Notes: generated by a model not told the origin, from the letters alone. Positions 12,201-22,513 are shown, numbered from the stretch's first letter. The stretch: 64,000 nucleotides of DNA from Macropodus opercularis (GCA_030770545.1 CM061097.1:16882501-16946500); one strand, 5' to 3'. Numbers and translations: made by a program.

Positions 12201-15200
12201 CTGCCAAGGGTGTATGTCTTGGCATAAAAAGTAGAAATAAAAGAAAGTACAATATGCCAATGTTAGAACTTGCTTATAAAAACACTGCAGGTAAGATGAA
12301 TGCGTTTATATGTGTACATGTCACCAGTGCTATTGGTAAATTCTTATTTATTTATTTATTTTGCAGTTGGCTTTCTGCACTGGAGAGCACCAAGTGGCTG
12401 CAGCACCTGTCCCTGTTGCTGAAGGCCGCGCTGCTTGTGGTGAATGCTGTGGACCGAGACCACAGGCCCGTCCTGGTGCACTGTTCTGATGGCTGGGACC
12501 GCACACCTCAGATTGTTGCTTTGTCCAAGCTACTCCTGGACCCCTATTATCGCACTATTGAGGTACAAATGCAGCCTGGCATGCCTTTAGTCATGTCTGA
12601 CCTTTATTAGCAATATTTTAGACTTAATATATTTTAAGCTTATTTTGTCCAAGAGTATTCTTGAATTTGTTAAATAATATAATGATTTGTGCTACTTGAA
12701 TTGTGTTACTAAAAATAAGATCTTGTAATATCTTTGTGCAGGGCTTTCAGGTTTTAGTGGAGACAGAGTGGCTGGACTTTGGTCACAAGTTTGCGGATCG
12801 ATGTGGCCATGGAGAAAATTCTGAGGACCTGAACGAGCGGTGCCCCGTCTTTCTCCAGTGGCTGGACTGTGTTCACCAGCTGCAGAGGCAGTTCCCATGC
12901 TCCTTTGAGTTTAATGAGGCCTTCCTGGTGCGTACTGGTACAGACGTGTCAGAAAGCCTCTGAATACACTGATATTTAGTGTCTCATAGAATATGTTCAT
13001 GAGTCGTAAAAGGAGACTCCTGTCACCTCTGCCTGTTATCATACCTGAAATATGTATACATGCCTCTACATGTCAGTGTGTGTGTGTGTGTGTGTGTATG
13101 CAGGTGAAACTGGTGCAGCACACCTACTCCTGTCTCTTTGGCACCTTCCTTTGTAACAGTGGCAAGGAGAGGGAGGACCGCCACGTTCAAGAGAGAACCT
13201 GCTCGGTGTGGTCACTACTGCGACCAGCTAACCGCAGCCTGAGGAACATGCTATACTCCTCACACTCTGAGACTGTACGTCCACTGTGTTCAGCTTTAAG
13301 GCCTTTAGGGAAAGGAGTGCCATTATATCTGTGACTGGTTGATCAGATTGACATTTAACCAGATTAAAGTCCAGCAAAGGATACAAACTAGTAAATCTTT
13401 AATCAAAGATGTCAGTGAAATTCATTTTAAAATGGCCCTGGGTTTTTGAATCCTGCAGGCCTGGACAACACATTCTTCAGATGAGTGCCGACAGCTATGT
13501 ATTTCATAATGTCTTTGTAATTCTTGACAACTTTTAGTTAATTGTTTCTAACTTGATTTAATAGGCTTTTGCAACCCTCCTGAGAATTACATGCTTGTGG
13601 TTACTATTGTTATTACATTATGTGTGTGGGTGCCATAGCCGTAAATATTCCCCAGTTAATGTGAGGGAGAAATCATATTCTCAGAATAAGATCCAGATGT
13701 TGTCAATGTTCTCATCATGAGCTGAACTTTAACTTTAAACTTACACAAAGTATTTGCTTTTAGTCCACAAATGGGATAATTTACAATAACCAGGCAGTGG
13801 AGGTTATGCATTGGGATCTAGCTTTGGGCTTCCAAATCAAATGGATTCATGTCCATATGTTATTGCTTGCATTAAATTAGCACACAATTTTATATAAAAA
13901 AAAAGTATGCTGGGAAGACTTGTTCTGCATTTTCTGTGCTTGCATATGTAAACAGAGCACAAACCCCCGCAACATGATATGTTTTAGTTAATTAAATTAC
14001 TTCCCCAGTTAAGTTCGTAGCTGTTGTTGCAGGTTCTCCACCCAGTGTGTCATGTGCGCAACCTGATGCTGTGGACAGCAGTCTACCTGCCCAGTTCTTC
14101 CCCTACCACTCCGTCTGATGACTCCTGTGCCCCCTACCCTGTGCCCAGTGCCAACCCGGAGGATGCGCCCCTGGGCAGGTGAGCCTGGCGCGCTGGCACC
14201 CTGACCCCCCTCTTCCTTCCTCATGTAAGATAAACACAGGTCAAGGACAAGAACAGCTGCAGCGCCTGACTTTTCAGCTTAGATACTTTACTCTCCTCTG
14301 GCCGTCAAAGATGAATTTATTAAGGTCTTTGTAATGGTTATGTGTGTTTCATGATATTGAATCGTAAAGTGTCACACACTGAGCTGTAATATAAGAAAAA
14401 GCTTTTCTCTGGGTAATCCACCTTTTCTGTCCTGTTTAGGCGAACTAAGACTCGCTCCTTTGATAACTTGCCCAGCGCATGTGAGCTAGGAAGCTCGCTG
14501 GCCCCCAATCGACGCTCAAGTGACCCGAGCCTCAATGAAAAGTGGCAGGACCACCGCCGCTCTTTGGAGCTCAACATGGCAGTGGGACCTGAGGAGGGTG
14601 GTGACCAGGATCAAGTGCAGACTAATGGAGAAGGGCCTTACCCAGACGGAGGGGATTCTGAGCTGGATAGCAACCCACAGCCTCATGGCTCACGTGCTGA
14701 GCTGAAAGAGGGAGTTGCTGTGACTCTGGCAGCAGCAGGAGGGGAAGCTGAGGAGGCAGAGCTCTCTGTGGCAGTGGGCGTGGCTGAGGGCCAAATGGAG
14801 AACATTCTTCAGGAAGCCACAAAGGAAGAGGCAGGAGCAGATCAGAAAGAAGGAAGTGCTGCTGTCACTCAAGACTTGAAAACTGTTGACATAGAAGTGG
14901 TGAAAGAAGCAAAAGATGAGGAGCAGGATCATTGTGAAAATGTCAACAGTTCTGAGATGTACAGTCAAGCATTTGCTAATGGTCACCATCCAGGAAATGG
15001 TGTAATAGAGCCTGAGGAGGACAGAGACTCTCCCCATCTGTCCGCACAGAAAACAAAAGAGCTAAATCAACATTCAGCAGAGTTGATTCAGACACAAGAG
15101 GATCTGGTGAAGCAGGAGGAGCTTGCACATGGGCCCAGTGAGTCAAGCTCAGATGAGCAGTCTGCAGCTAGGACTATAAATAATGGCTTTTTGAACAGGT

Positions 15201-17471
15201 CATCTGAAGAAACACAGGTGGATAAAGAGACACTCCCTGATTTTGAATCTGACCATGGGGTTTCTGAACCGGTGGAGCAAGTGGATAAGAAGGGCTCCCT
15301 AATGGAAAGCTCCACAGAGACTTTAACTGAAGAGGCCTGCAGCAGGTTTGAGCTTCAACCTCAACCGCCCAGTTGTCTGAACCATCAGCCCTGCAGCGAT
15401 GGCAGGAGCCAGCCTCCCTGTTTGAGAAAAGAGAAGGGGCAAGAGACAGGTGAGCACGTCTTTATCAGAACTTTAAATGGGGGCACTAAGAGACCCTCTG
15501 TCAGTGCCTTTCAGTCTGTGAGTGCTGACCTTAGCAGGGATGGACTTTGTAACAGTGACAGTTCTGATGGGGAGTCCTGTAGTCCCCACTGGGCCAAAAG
15601 GAATGGAGACCGGGCCCCTCTGAGTCGACAGGTGTCCCTAGCTAGCTGTAACTCCCTAATACTCCACCCACGATGCAGTTGCTCTCAGCATTGCCATGTG
15701 CTGCTGGGTCGGCCCACCAACAGTCCGGAGCAGCCATCTCGCAGCCACCTAGATGATGACGGGCTTACGTTGCACACTGACGCAATCCAGCAGAGGCTGA
15801 GGCAGATTGAGGTGGGACACCAGATGGAGGTGGAGACTCTGAAAAAGCAGGTGCAAGAACTGCGGAGCCGTCTGGAGAATCAGCAGCACGCTGGCTCCCA
15901 CAGGATCAATGGAGACATGGGAGATGAAGTGGTAAGATACTCACCTGTTGACAAGCTGACTGAGCTGCTGATGTTTTTATGACCTAAATCTTTTAATTTG
16001 TAACCTTTAGTCACATGGATTCTTTAACATCTGCTGTTTAAAGTGAACTTATCGAGGTCTTTCCTTTCATGCAGACCTCGATAACAGATTTGGAGTACAA
16101 CCTGGACCACAACTGTTTGTCACGCTGCACAGAGCTCTTTTCTGAGACCAGCTGGGAGCAGGTGGACAAGCAAGATGCAGAGGTTAGCAGCTGGACATCC
16201 CGAAAAACAGCCGTTGGAATGTTAGATCATAGAGGGTTTGCGTTTTTGGACAGGCTCAGTTACCTGATCTTGCTCTATATGCTACAGGTCACTCGCTGGT
16301 ACCCAGACCATTTGGCAACGCAGTGTTACCGCTGTGAGAGAGGGTTCTGGCTCGCCACCAGGAGGCATCACTGCAGGTAAACACTGCAGGTGATAATGAT
16401 GATGGAAGCCTAAACAGGCAATCCTTGAAACATAGAGACTGTGACGTCTGCCATTGCTTGACAGCCTCTTTATTCTTGCCGTCTTTGCCTAGTAAACACC
16501 CTATGACCTTGAAACTGTAAAACCTAGAGTTTGTATTTTAGAAGCAATTGATACACAAGATACGGCATCTGGAAACACTTACACACCCAGTGCACCTATA
16601 ATTCATGCCTCACAGGTGTCTCATTCTATCCACCTATTTCCTCTGGTCTCATCCTTTAGCGCTTATGAATGCCTTCCTTTTCGTTCCAGATGATTGTTGA
16701 TGATGAGATTAATCTGTGAGCATGTCCAGTGCCTCATCTAGATGTGGTCTGGACTGGTTTCAGCTCTTTCACTATGGAGCTGTCTCCCAAAACGTGGCAA
16801 CTTTAGATTTAGACTTTTTGTTCTGCAGAGCACCTTCAGTACGAAGTGTCTTTTAGTGTCTTAGGATGTCTTCTCTGCTGTTGAGGCAGGTTTTATCCAT
16901 TGTTTGCCCCTCTCCTCCTCTACAGTGACAGGGAGCCTGTCCAGGAGGTCTGGTGAGATCTGCCCCCCACCCCACCCCACCCCCGTATCCTCTGTCATCA
17001 TTACTGCACCTCCCCCCAATCCTTAACCTTCCCTCTCCACTCCTTCCTTTCCTTTCTCATTGCATTTTTTCCCCTTCATTATCAGAGAACTTTTCATTTC
17101 TGAGACATATTGACTTCAGTGTGCATCCTACAGTACCAGTGTGTTTCCAGTTAATGGTTTTTAATTGGCTGTGACCCTGAGCACAGAGCTGTCAGTAGCC
17201 CAGCCGTGTTATGTCGAGGGCTAATTGTTACATCACACAAAAAATACAAACCTTTAAAAGACAAGTCTCGTCCTGTCATAGCACTACAACACGCACCCTG
17301 GCAGCATGCTGCCCTAAACCAGCCCCCTCCATCTCACCTCCTAGCAGCACAGCATTGTACTGAAGGGCACTTACCTCACACAAACATGTAAATGCCTGGA
17401 CAATTACACAGATTTTGTTTTTTATATTTATTCTTTTTGTTCAGGGTGAGTATAGCCAGGTAAAAAGGATC

Positions 17472-17505
<34 letters not shown>

Positions 17506-18311
17506 CATGGCCTTGTATCTGAATCTGAGCATGGGTTTCTGAGGCTTTCTGTCTAGCAAGAGTGTGTTTTTAATGGGCTGAATAATCAAGTCACGTCTGC
17601 TAAATGTCAATAGCACCTCTGCCAACCCAGCATCTAATGAATCATTACAGCTGTGTGAAAATCTACACACAAATTTGTGAAGTAGGGGTCTTCACATGTT
17701 GTTTGATTTTGGACCCTTAGTAAACCTGAAACCAAACGTCAAAGATGGACACATTGATTGATGATTACCTGGAGTCAGTTGTTCAGTTATGTACTGTATG
17801 CAGTGAAATAAGACCCTTCCTATTAGGTTGAGTAGAATTTAAACCAGGTCCCACTTCAAATCATTGCATCTTCACGCACCCCCTCGCCCCACACACACAC
17901 ACACACATGATCCGCTTTTAATTCTTATCAAGTTAACTTAGTCCTTTAATGAGATTTGATTTGTTATTCTTAGAAGAAATCTTTGTTACTGTTTAATGAT
18001 GTATAATTAAATATAAAGCTCAAAACTCCCCACTTTTTTTTTTTTTTACATATGTGCAGGGCACTGGTTTAAATTCAACCAAAATAAATGGTGTGTAAAC
18101 ACATTCAGAAAGAGACACGTGGTCTGTGCCTCCCTACAGGAACTGCGGTAATGTGTTCTGCGCCAATTGTTGTGACCAGAAGATCCCAGTGCCAAGCCAG
18201 CAGCTGTTCCAGCCCAGCCGGGTCTGTAAGACCTGCTACAGTAACCTCCGGCTTAGCTCGACCCCCCTCGATCTGGAGCTGGAGAAACCCATTGCAGCCA
18301 GCTCCAACTGA
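3297..18311 (+). CDS. mtmr3: mtmr3, myotubularin-related phosphatidylinositol-3-phosphatase (18 coding exons)
   Basis: MTMR3 removes the 3-phosphate from PI3P and PI(3,5)P2 on endosomal and autophagic membranes. The spliced frame is 3,663 nt (1,220 aa plus stop), close to the roughly 1,200 aa of mammalian MTMR3, and the codon phase agrees at all 17 coding junctions. Order: PH-GRAM (about 25-150), a myotubularin phosphatase domain (about 150-560) with the CX5R loop HCSDGWDRTPQ and catalytic Cys about 407, an acidic linker with coiled-coil heptads near 1060-1095, and a FYVE finger (1138-1205) with WYPD and RRHHCR. The ending DLELEKPIAASSN is MTMR3-like rather than MTMR4-like. The active-site Cys and Arg are intact, so this is a catalytic family member. 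Confidence 0.93.
4009..4310 (+). mobile_element. tRNA-derived-type teleost SINE
   Basis: Head with A-box-like TAGTGGTTAGCACTGCCGCC and B-box-like GGTTTGAATC, then the fish SINE body (TGTGAAGTTAGTGTGTTC, CAAAGACATGCAG) and tail TGACTGGTGACCAGTT. It lies in the mtmr3 intron between exons 3 and 4. Diverged, so an old copy. Confidence 0.75.
4781..4867 (+). CDS. mtmr3: mtmr3 exon 4
   Basis: Residues 2-30 (EEGQQSLECIQANQIF...), phase 0 at both ends, donor GTGAGG. A GTG-initiated frame across the acceptor is intron sequence and not a start. Confidence 0.88.
5460..5576 (+). CDS. mtmr3: mtmr3 exon 5 (PH-GRAM)
   Basis: Residues 31-69, beginning VPFPELHGEFTEYVGRAEDA and ending KFKESFVN. Phase 0/0; acceptor TTGCTAG, donor GTAAGT. 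Confidence 0.9.
5577..7650 (+). other. mtmr3: mtmr3 intron 5
   Basis: 2.07-kb intron. It includes an ATTGCACT/AGTGCAAT short inverted repeat near 6059-6081 and a half X-box near 5837. Nothing else recognised. Confidence 0.55.
7651..7733 (+). CDS. mtmr3: mtmr3 exon 6 (PH-GRAM)
   Basis: Residues 70-97, VPLQLIESVECRDMFQLHVT then CKDCKVV. It ends two bases into an Arg codon completed by exon 7. Confidence 0.9.
8346..8512 (+). CDS. mtmr3: mtmr3 exon 7 (end of PH-GRAM)
   Basis: Residues 97-153, CQFSTFEQCQEWLKRLNTVV through EKEQHGELCRP. Donor GTAGTC; the Gly codon is split 1+2 with exon 8. Confidence 0.9.
8592..8688 (+). CDS. mtmr3: mtmr3 exon 8
   Basis: Residues 153-185, EHVTSWFKNEVERMGFDTQN then AWRISDINSKF, at the start of the phosphatase domain. 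It lies only 79 bp after exon 7. Confidence 0.9.
8998..9111 (+). CDS. mtmr3: mtmr3 exon 9 (phosphatase domain)
   Basis: Residues 185-223, LCPSYPQQLLVPAWITDKEL through SWKRFPSVVY; acceptor TTCTACCAG. Confidence 0.9.
9703..9893 (+). CDS. mtmr3: mtmr3 exon 10 (phosphatase domain)
   Basis: Residues 223-287, including IARCGQPEVSWWGWRNADDE, a hallmark of MTMR3/4. The donor GTATTG leaves one base of a Glu codon. The segment after KACAVDSS is the variable loop. Confidence 0.88.
10105..11430 (-). mobile_element. 5'-truncated L2/Maui-like LINE with reverse-transcriptase C-terminal ORF
   Basis: The minus strand carries an uninterrupted 240-codon frame (11425 to 10703) typical of the C-terminal part of teleost LINE polymerase, with LDYCNLLLIGCP, QNAAARVLTGLRKRDHIS and LHWLPVKSRIEFKILLLTYK. 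After its stop comes about 0.6 kb of 3' tail ending in the teleost signature seen on the plus strand as TTTATTTATATAGCGCC and a short ATTCA-type microsatellite near 10110-10125. It sits in the mtmr3 intron between exons 10 and 11, antisense to the gene. The missing 5' part is normal for LINE insertions, and the open frame suggests a fairly recent one. Confidence 0.85.
11514..11645 (+). CDS. mtmr3: mtmr3 exon 11 (phosphatase domain)
   Basis: Residues 287-331, SSMTNSSEVETLAIQPHKLL then DARSYAAAVANRAKGGGCEC. It begins 84 bp after the LINE 5' edge. Confidence 0.9.
11812..11923 (+). CDS. mtmr3: mtmr3 exon 12 (phosphatase domain)
   Basis: Residues 331-368, YYPNCEVVFMGMANIHSIRK through LCTQMPDPA. 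Donor GTAAGT; the Asn codon is split 2+1. Confidence 0.9.
12367..12562 (+). CDS. mtmr3: mtmr3 exon 13 (catalytic loop)
   Basis: Residues 368-433. It carries the phosphatase signature VLVHCSDGWDRTPQIVALSK; the catalytic Cys codon is 12482-12484 (about residue 407), with the WDR arginine five residues after. The exon starts WLSALESTKWLQ and ends LLDPYYRTIE. Confidence 0.93.
12742..12927 (+). CDS. mtmr3: mtmr3 exon 14 (phosphatase domain)
   Basis: Residues 434-495, GFQVLVETEWLDFGHKFADR, CGHGENSEDLNERCPVFLQW and ending FEFNEAFL. Phase 0/0. Confidence 0.92.
13076..13097 (+). repeat. (GT)11 microsatellite in a splice acceptor
   Basis: Eleven GT units end six bases before exon 15, with TATGCAG between. 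The repeat occupies the place of the polypyrimidine tract. Confidence 0.9.
13104..13274 (+). CDS. mtmr3: mtmr3 exon 15 (phosphatase domain)
   Basis: Residues 496-552, VKLVQHTYSCLFGTFLCNSG through LRNMLYSSHSET; donor GTACGT. The acceptor tract is a (GT)11 repeat. Confidence 0.9.
14033..14178 (+). CDS. mtmr3: mtmr3 exon 16
   Basis: Residues 553-601, VLHPVCHVRNLMLWTAVYLP, then a Pro/Ser-rich stretch (SPTTPSDDSCAPYPVPSANP) that closes the phosphatase domain. The Arg codon is split with exon 17. Confidence 0.9.
14440..15931 (+). CDS. mtmr3: mtmr3 exon 17, large linker exon
   Basis: A single 1,492-nt exon (residues 601-1098). It starts RTKTRSFDNLPSACELGSS and RRSSDPSLNEKWQDHRRSLE, both conserved in MTMR3, followed by AELSVAVGVAEGQMENILQE. 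The middle is acidic, low-complexity and poorly conserved. The end regains conservation with SRSHLDDDGL and a heptad segment (IQQRLRQIEVGHQMEVETLK) that is likely coiled coil. Donor GTAAGA. Confidence 0.92.
16075..16182 (+). CDS. mtmr3: mtmr3 exon 18
   Basis: Residues 1099-1134, TSITDLEYNLDHNCLSRCTE through SWEQVDKQDAE; phase 0/0, donor GTTAGC. Confidence 0.9.
16288..16376 (+). CDS. mtmr3: mtmr3 exon 19 (first half of FYVE finger)
   Basis: Residues 1135-1164. The FYVE landmarks WYPD (WxxD) and RRHHCR (PI3P-binding basic motif) and the first zinc-ligand pair CYRC are present. The exon ends two bases into the Arg after HHC, so the zinc finger is split by the intron. Confidence 0.9.
16926..16952 (+). 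CDS. mtmr3: mtmr3 cassette microexon, 27 nt, inside the FYVE finger
   Basis: A strong acceptor (CCTCTCCTCCTCTACAG) and a GTGAGA donor bracket 27 bases. Phase is compatible with exons 19 and 20: inclusion changes HHC-R-NCG to HHC-SDREPVQEVW-NCG, nine extra residues. From memory, mammalian MTMR3 also has a 9-residue alternative insert at this point, which supports a real optional exon. A TGC lies about 20 nt upstream, as at many neural microexons. The total would be 1,229 aa. Confidence 0.7.
17474..17503 (+). repeat. (GT)n microsatellite
   Basis: About 15 uninterrupted GT units within mtmr3 intron 19. Confidence 0.9.
17890..17907 (+). repeat. (CA)n microsatellite
   Basis: About nine CA units after a C-rich stretch in mtmr3 intron 19. 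Confidence 0.85.
18140..18311 (+). CDS. mtmr3: mtmr3 exon 20 (rest of FYVE, stop)
   Basis: Residues 1164-1220: NCGNVFCANCCDQKIPVPSQ, then RVCKTCYSNLRLSSTPLDLE, ending with TGA at 18309-18311. The RVC motif and the remaining zinc ligands are present. Confidence 0.92.
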
Positions 18312-18426
18312 GGCTCAGAGGAGACAGAAAGGGGCAGTCTGGACGAAGAGGCCGAGTAGCTAGCCGCTGACAGAGGCGCACTGCTGAAGAAGAGCATGGG
18401 AGACACAGAATGTCCCATGTACTCGG

Positions 18427-18517
18427 TGTGTGTGTGTGTGTGTGTGTGCGTGCGTGCGCGCGTATGTGTGTGTGTAGGTGCTGCAAATATGTGTGTGTGT
18501 ATATATATATATATATA
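18427..18517 (+). repeat. Compound GT/GC/TA alternating repeat in the mtmr3 3' UTR
   Basis: Alternating purine-pyrimidine tract: (GT)n, then GCGTGCGTGCGCGCG, (GT)n again and finally (TA)n at about 18499-18517. Confidence 0.85.
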
Positions 18518-20496
18518 AAAGATGATGTTGAGGAGGAAATGTGTGCTCTAATCCGTGGGTGTGTGCACAAGGATGGGGTGTGTAGGTGTGTGTGTTGGCC
18601 ACACGAAGCAGAGGGTTTGTGGTAGTGGTGGAGCTGCATTCCAAGGCCAGAGGAGAGAGAGAGAGAGAACAGCCTGGTGCCTTGGACCAGGCAGTCGGAG
18701 AAGCTTGTCTCACTGTGTTGCTGGTCTTCTGGAAGGCTTTAGTTCACTCAACCATTGTCCTCCTCATCGACCATTTTCATTGCATCTCTAGGTTCTCTGG
18801 TCGGCGTAAAATTACGAGTGACATAGAAAATGCAGTGGCAATCATGAGTTTCTCAGTATAAAAAAATGTCAGAATATTGATGTGCACATATGTTTATTAG
18901 CTTTTCCATAAATGGGGTCAGTTCACCCAGATGACCAAAAAAGTCATATTCTTCACTTCTGCTAAGCCTTATTTGCGGGGCTCACTAAAATGCTTTTCAG
19001 TTACTTTATTTCATACAGGGACTTGTCGAAGGTGATGCAACAAAGCCTGATTTGTCTCCCAGAATGCTGGATTCAGTGAATGTATTTCTAAAGCAAAAAC
19101 TCCATGCTGACTTTCAGAAACATTTTGATTTTTTCAGTCATCAGTCTAATCAGCAAGAATCCACGCACTGGTCTATTTGGTGAACTAACCCTTTAATACA
19201 CTCTGGGTTTAATGTCAACTCACTATTTATGTGCTATTATTTTGGTGACTTTTAGCAGCGTTGTCGGACAGAATTGCAGAGATCTGCGACTCTGTTAGTT
19301 TGTGATGAGATTCAGCCCACAGGTAAAGTCCTTGAGGGAAAAAAATTATAAATGATCACAAAGTACCATAGTTAACCATAGATAATTTAAAGCTTTGTTG
19401 AGTTGTGTCAAAACGCCGACAAGCTGCAGATTGCGTGAGCGACACTGACTGACAGTATAATCTCTCCTTTAAGCCTCATCTTCATACCCTTCACTCACAA
19501 AGAGCCCTCTTTTACTGTTTCTACCCAGCAGGCACTGGGGAGACAATTTCTCGCTTCATTTTTCAGTCATTCAATGGGAACTGGGAATGACAGCATTTGA
19601 CTCGCTTAAATTCTAGAGTTTGACAAGTTTAAAGACAAGACAACAATCATTTAGTCATTAATGTAGAGGTGGTCACTGACTTTGGGCCCACCTTTGACTC
19701 TTGGTTTGATTGGCTGAAACATGGAGGAGAGCAGCAGCAGCAAAAGAAAGGGCTCTGGGCGTTTTCACAGAAACGCCCACTCTGCCTGACACCTAGTCAC
19801 TGACCTTGTTGTGCACACGGCCTCACAGACACATATTTTGTAAAATAATTGAATAAAATAATATATTCAGATACATATATTAGCATTTAACTAAAAATGT
19901 ATAGATTCCTTGAATAGTGGCTCACTTAATTAGTCACCAAATATTTTTTTTTTATTTCTTTGTTTTCTTATGTTTGTTGCTGAAATGTACCTATATTTGC
20001 AACCTGTTGAAAATAACAGGTGTGTGCGTGTGTGTTTTTAATAGAGAAGCAGGGTTTCCTGTTTTGATGCTGCAGTGGTTTCTCCCTTTCAAATGCGATC
20101 ATTTATTTTATTTATTAAGGAATTGCTGTTTTTCAAAATCTAGACAATTCGCATTGCCACAGGATAATCAGTGTTTATAACATGGGGAGTTAGAGATGAG
20201 GTGTTGCTATGACAACCCCTGTTCATCTCCCAACCTGTGTTTCAGCAGTTCACCCAGGGAGGGGGGGGGGGCGGCAGGATTAGAAATCAGAAGTGTTGCT
20301 GAGCACCATGACCTCATATTTCAAATACCGAGTGTCTATAACCAACAAGACGTCTATGCACTGAGAGACCCGTGGTCCAAAACAAGCAGCATAAATCCAA
20401 AATAAAAGCCCCCTTACTCATATATATAAACATTTCTCCATTTAAACCCATCTAAACACACTACCTCTACTTTGTACTCACACTTGTTCATGTGCA

Positions 20497-20516
20497 CACA
20501 CACACACACACACACA
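20497..20516 (+). repeat. (CA)n microsatellite
   Basis: About ten CA units in the mtmr3 3' UTR. Confidence 0.85.
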
Positions 20517-22029
20517 AACACAAGACTCAAGAAGAAGTTTGTAGTTGCTGAGTGACTCTTGAATTACAGATTTACATCACTGAGAAAGGCCTTTAGTTAT
20601 TCCTGAATATGTTTTTGTTTTATTTGTTATCCTGCAAGAGCATTAAAGGTACAGCACACGGTGGCAGACTTTCACCCTAAACATGATGATGTTTTTTTGT
20701 TTTGTCTATTGTTTTTGTTGAGACTGCCAATGTTTTACTCATCTTACAGCTTGTGCTTCATTTAGAAGTAGGCAAATAGTTGGTGGGGTTTACCCAAACT
20801 GGACGAAAACGTAACGGAGGAACACATAGAATTAACCGTCTGCTTGACTACATGAAACTGTAGCTGTGTCTCTGATCGCCTGTACCTCACACCTCCTACT
20901 AGGTTTAAACATGGTGATAAACGATAAGATGGTCAGAGCAAAAAGTGGTGTCCAGAATTTTAAAAAAATTGTTTGCCCCTCATTAATTGTCATGAAAAAT
21001 AAAATTAAATGTTTACAAAAACAAGCAATGCCTCAGCAACAAGAGGGAGGATTTAACTGTCCAAAAAAGACTTTTTTTTGAGTTTTATTTGAGATGGTAC
21101 TAATTTCGATTAGATGGTTTTTGATTGGACCCTGATCAACCTCTTATCCAGCTCTGTGTGCTTTCTCCATGTGCAGAGACTTGATAAACTGGAACAGTGA
21201 TCTAGGACAGATTAGGTTTATAATGGTCTGTAATCTGAGATCAACTTGTATTTTCATAGATTATTTACTCCAGGTATTCACACTCCTTACAGACACACTG
21301 CTGACTGGTAGCATGAAATTTCTCTTTCCTTTTCTGCAGTTTTACCACCATCACAGGCATCAACCTTATGTTGTTTCAATAATCCAGAATGTGAAATGTC
21401 TAAAAACAAAAGAATCTAATGTTTGCACATGATGTTAAGTAGATACTGCCAGAGTTCACTGAATAAAGGTGAAAGTGTGCTATGCTTCAGACTTGTAACA
21501 AGCATGATGATTGGTTCTAGTCAGTGGGAGGGTGGGTGATATGGTAATGGGGGCACCAGAAACATACGTTGCCAGATTGAGTCCTTGCTGTGATTTCTTT
21601 TCGTCCATTTTTTCCCTTGGTCTGCGTTATGTTGTAGTCCTCTCTGCTCACGCTGACCTGCTCTATCAGAGGCACCGCTGCTAAGGCCCAGTAATCACTT
21701 GATGCAAGTGTATGCATGTGAATGCATTAGGCATCAGTGTGACTGTGTGTGTGTTTGTGTGCACGCGTGCGTCTCTTTTGGTGGAGACTGGTGCCAAGCA
21801 GTTTTATTACGGGTCTCTCACAAAGGGATCACTCGTGCTTTTGTTGGACTTCTCCTCCTCCGTTCCCTTCTGTTTGATAAGCACTTTGGACCTTCTCATG
21901 TCTGTCAGAGGAGTGTGTAGCTGTACATAGCAATTTCCTGTAACAACAAGTGCTCCTTGTTCAGTCTGAATATTTTGTTTTGTTGGATTTACTTTAAAGA
22001 GCATTACATTGTTGTAGATTTAATGAAGA

Positions 22030-22035
22030 AATAAA
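22030..22035 (+). terminator. mtmr3: Candidate mtmr3 poly(A) signal AATAAA
   Basis: Canonical hexamer, the last plus-strand AATAAA before the convergent cit 3' end. An earlier one lies at 21462-21467. Confidence 0.4.
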
Positions 22036-22513
22036 CTAGATAAACCTACTGAGTTGTCTGCTCTCACTGAAATAAGCTGATGATGAGAAACCTGACCATC
22101 TGACACACAAAGAAGAAACCAGCCAGAACACTTCAATTATGTTTAATGCATGTACTGATATACATTTCTAAAAATCAAGAAAATCTGAAGTAACTGTCTA
22201 ACATCAATGTCTACTTATTGAATGCAAATTTAAGTGAATACATGAAAGGAAAGAACAGCCAAGAGAGAAGATCAAAAAGCGACAAGTGCTGCTCTTAAGT
22301 TACTCATGCTCACTGGTGTGACAAAAAGGAGGTGTTACTGGCTCTGAAGAAACTATACTTAAATGAGACAACCCCTGACAATTACTAGACGTCATATCAC
22401 AGCACAGAACAGAACAGGACATCTGTACCATAAGCAGCAGCAGCGGACTAAGCAAGGCAGCGACAGGCAGCCTGACTGCACGACGTCCGCGTCATTGGCA
22501 GAGCTGCAAGTTA

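Larger units (their letters stand above)
16377..18139 (+). other. mtmr3: mtmr3 intron 19
   Basis: 1.76-kb intron holding the 27-nt microexon, a C-rich tract (16960-17060), a long GT repeat near 17474 and a CA repeat near 17890. Nothing else recognised. Confidence 0.7.
18312..22050 (+). other. mtmr3: mtmr3 3' UTR (probable extent)
   Basis: Non-coding sequence after the stop with several AATAAA hexamers: 21462-21467 and 22030-22035 are the best placed. The latter is followed by a switch to sequence that reads as the cit 3' end on the other strand. It contains GT/TA repeats right after the stop, a CA repeat near 20497 and a G-run near 20260. The exact poly(A) site is inferred. Confidence 0.5.

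Noticed and set aside
20258..20272. G-run as a G-quadruplex control element
   Set aside because: It is one long G tract with only short neighbours, not four spaced G-runs; more likely simple sequence in the 3' UTR.
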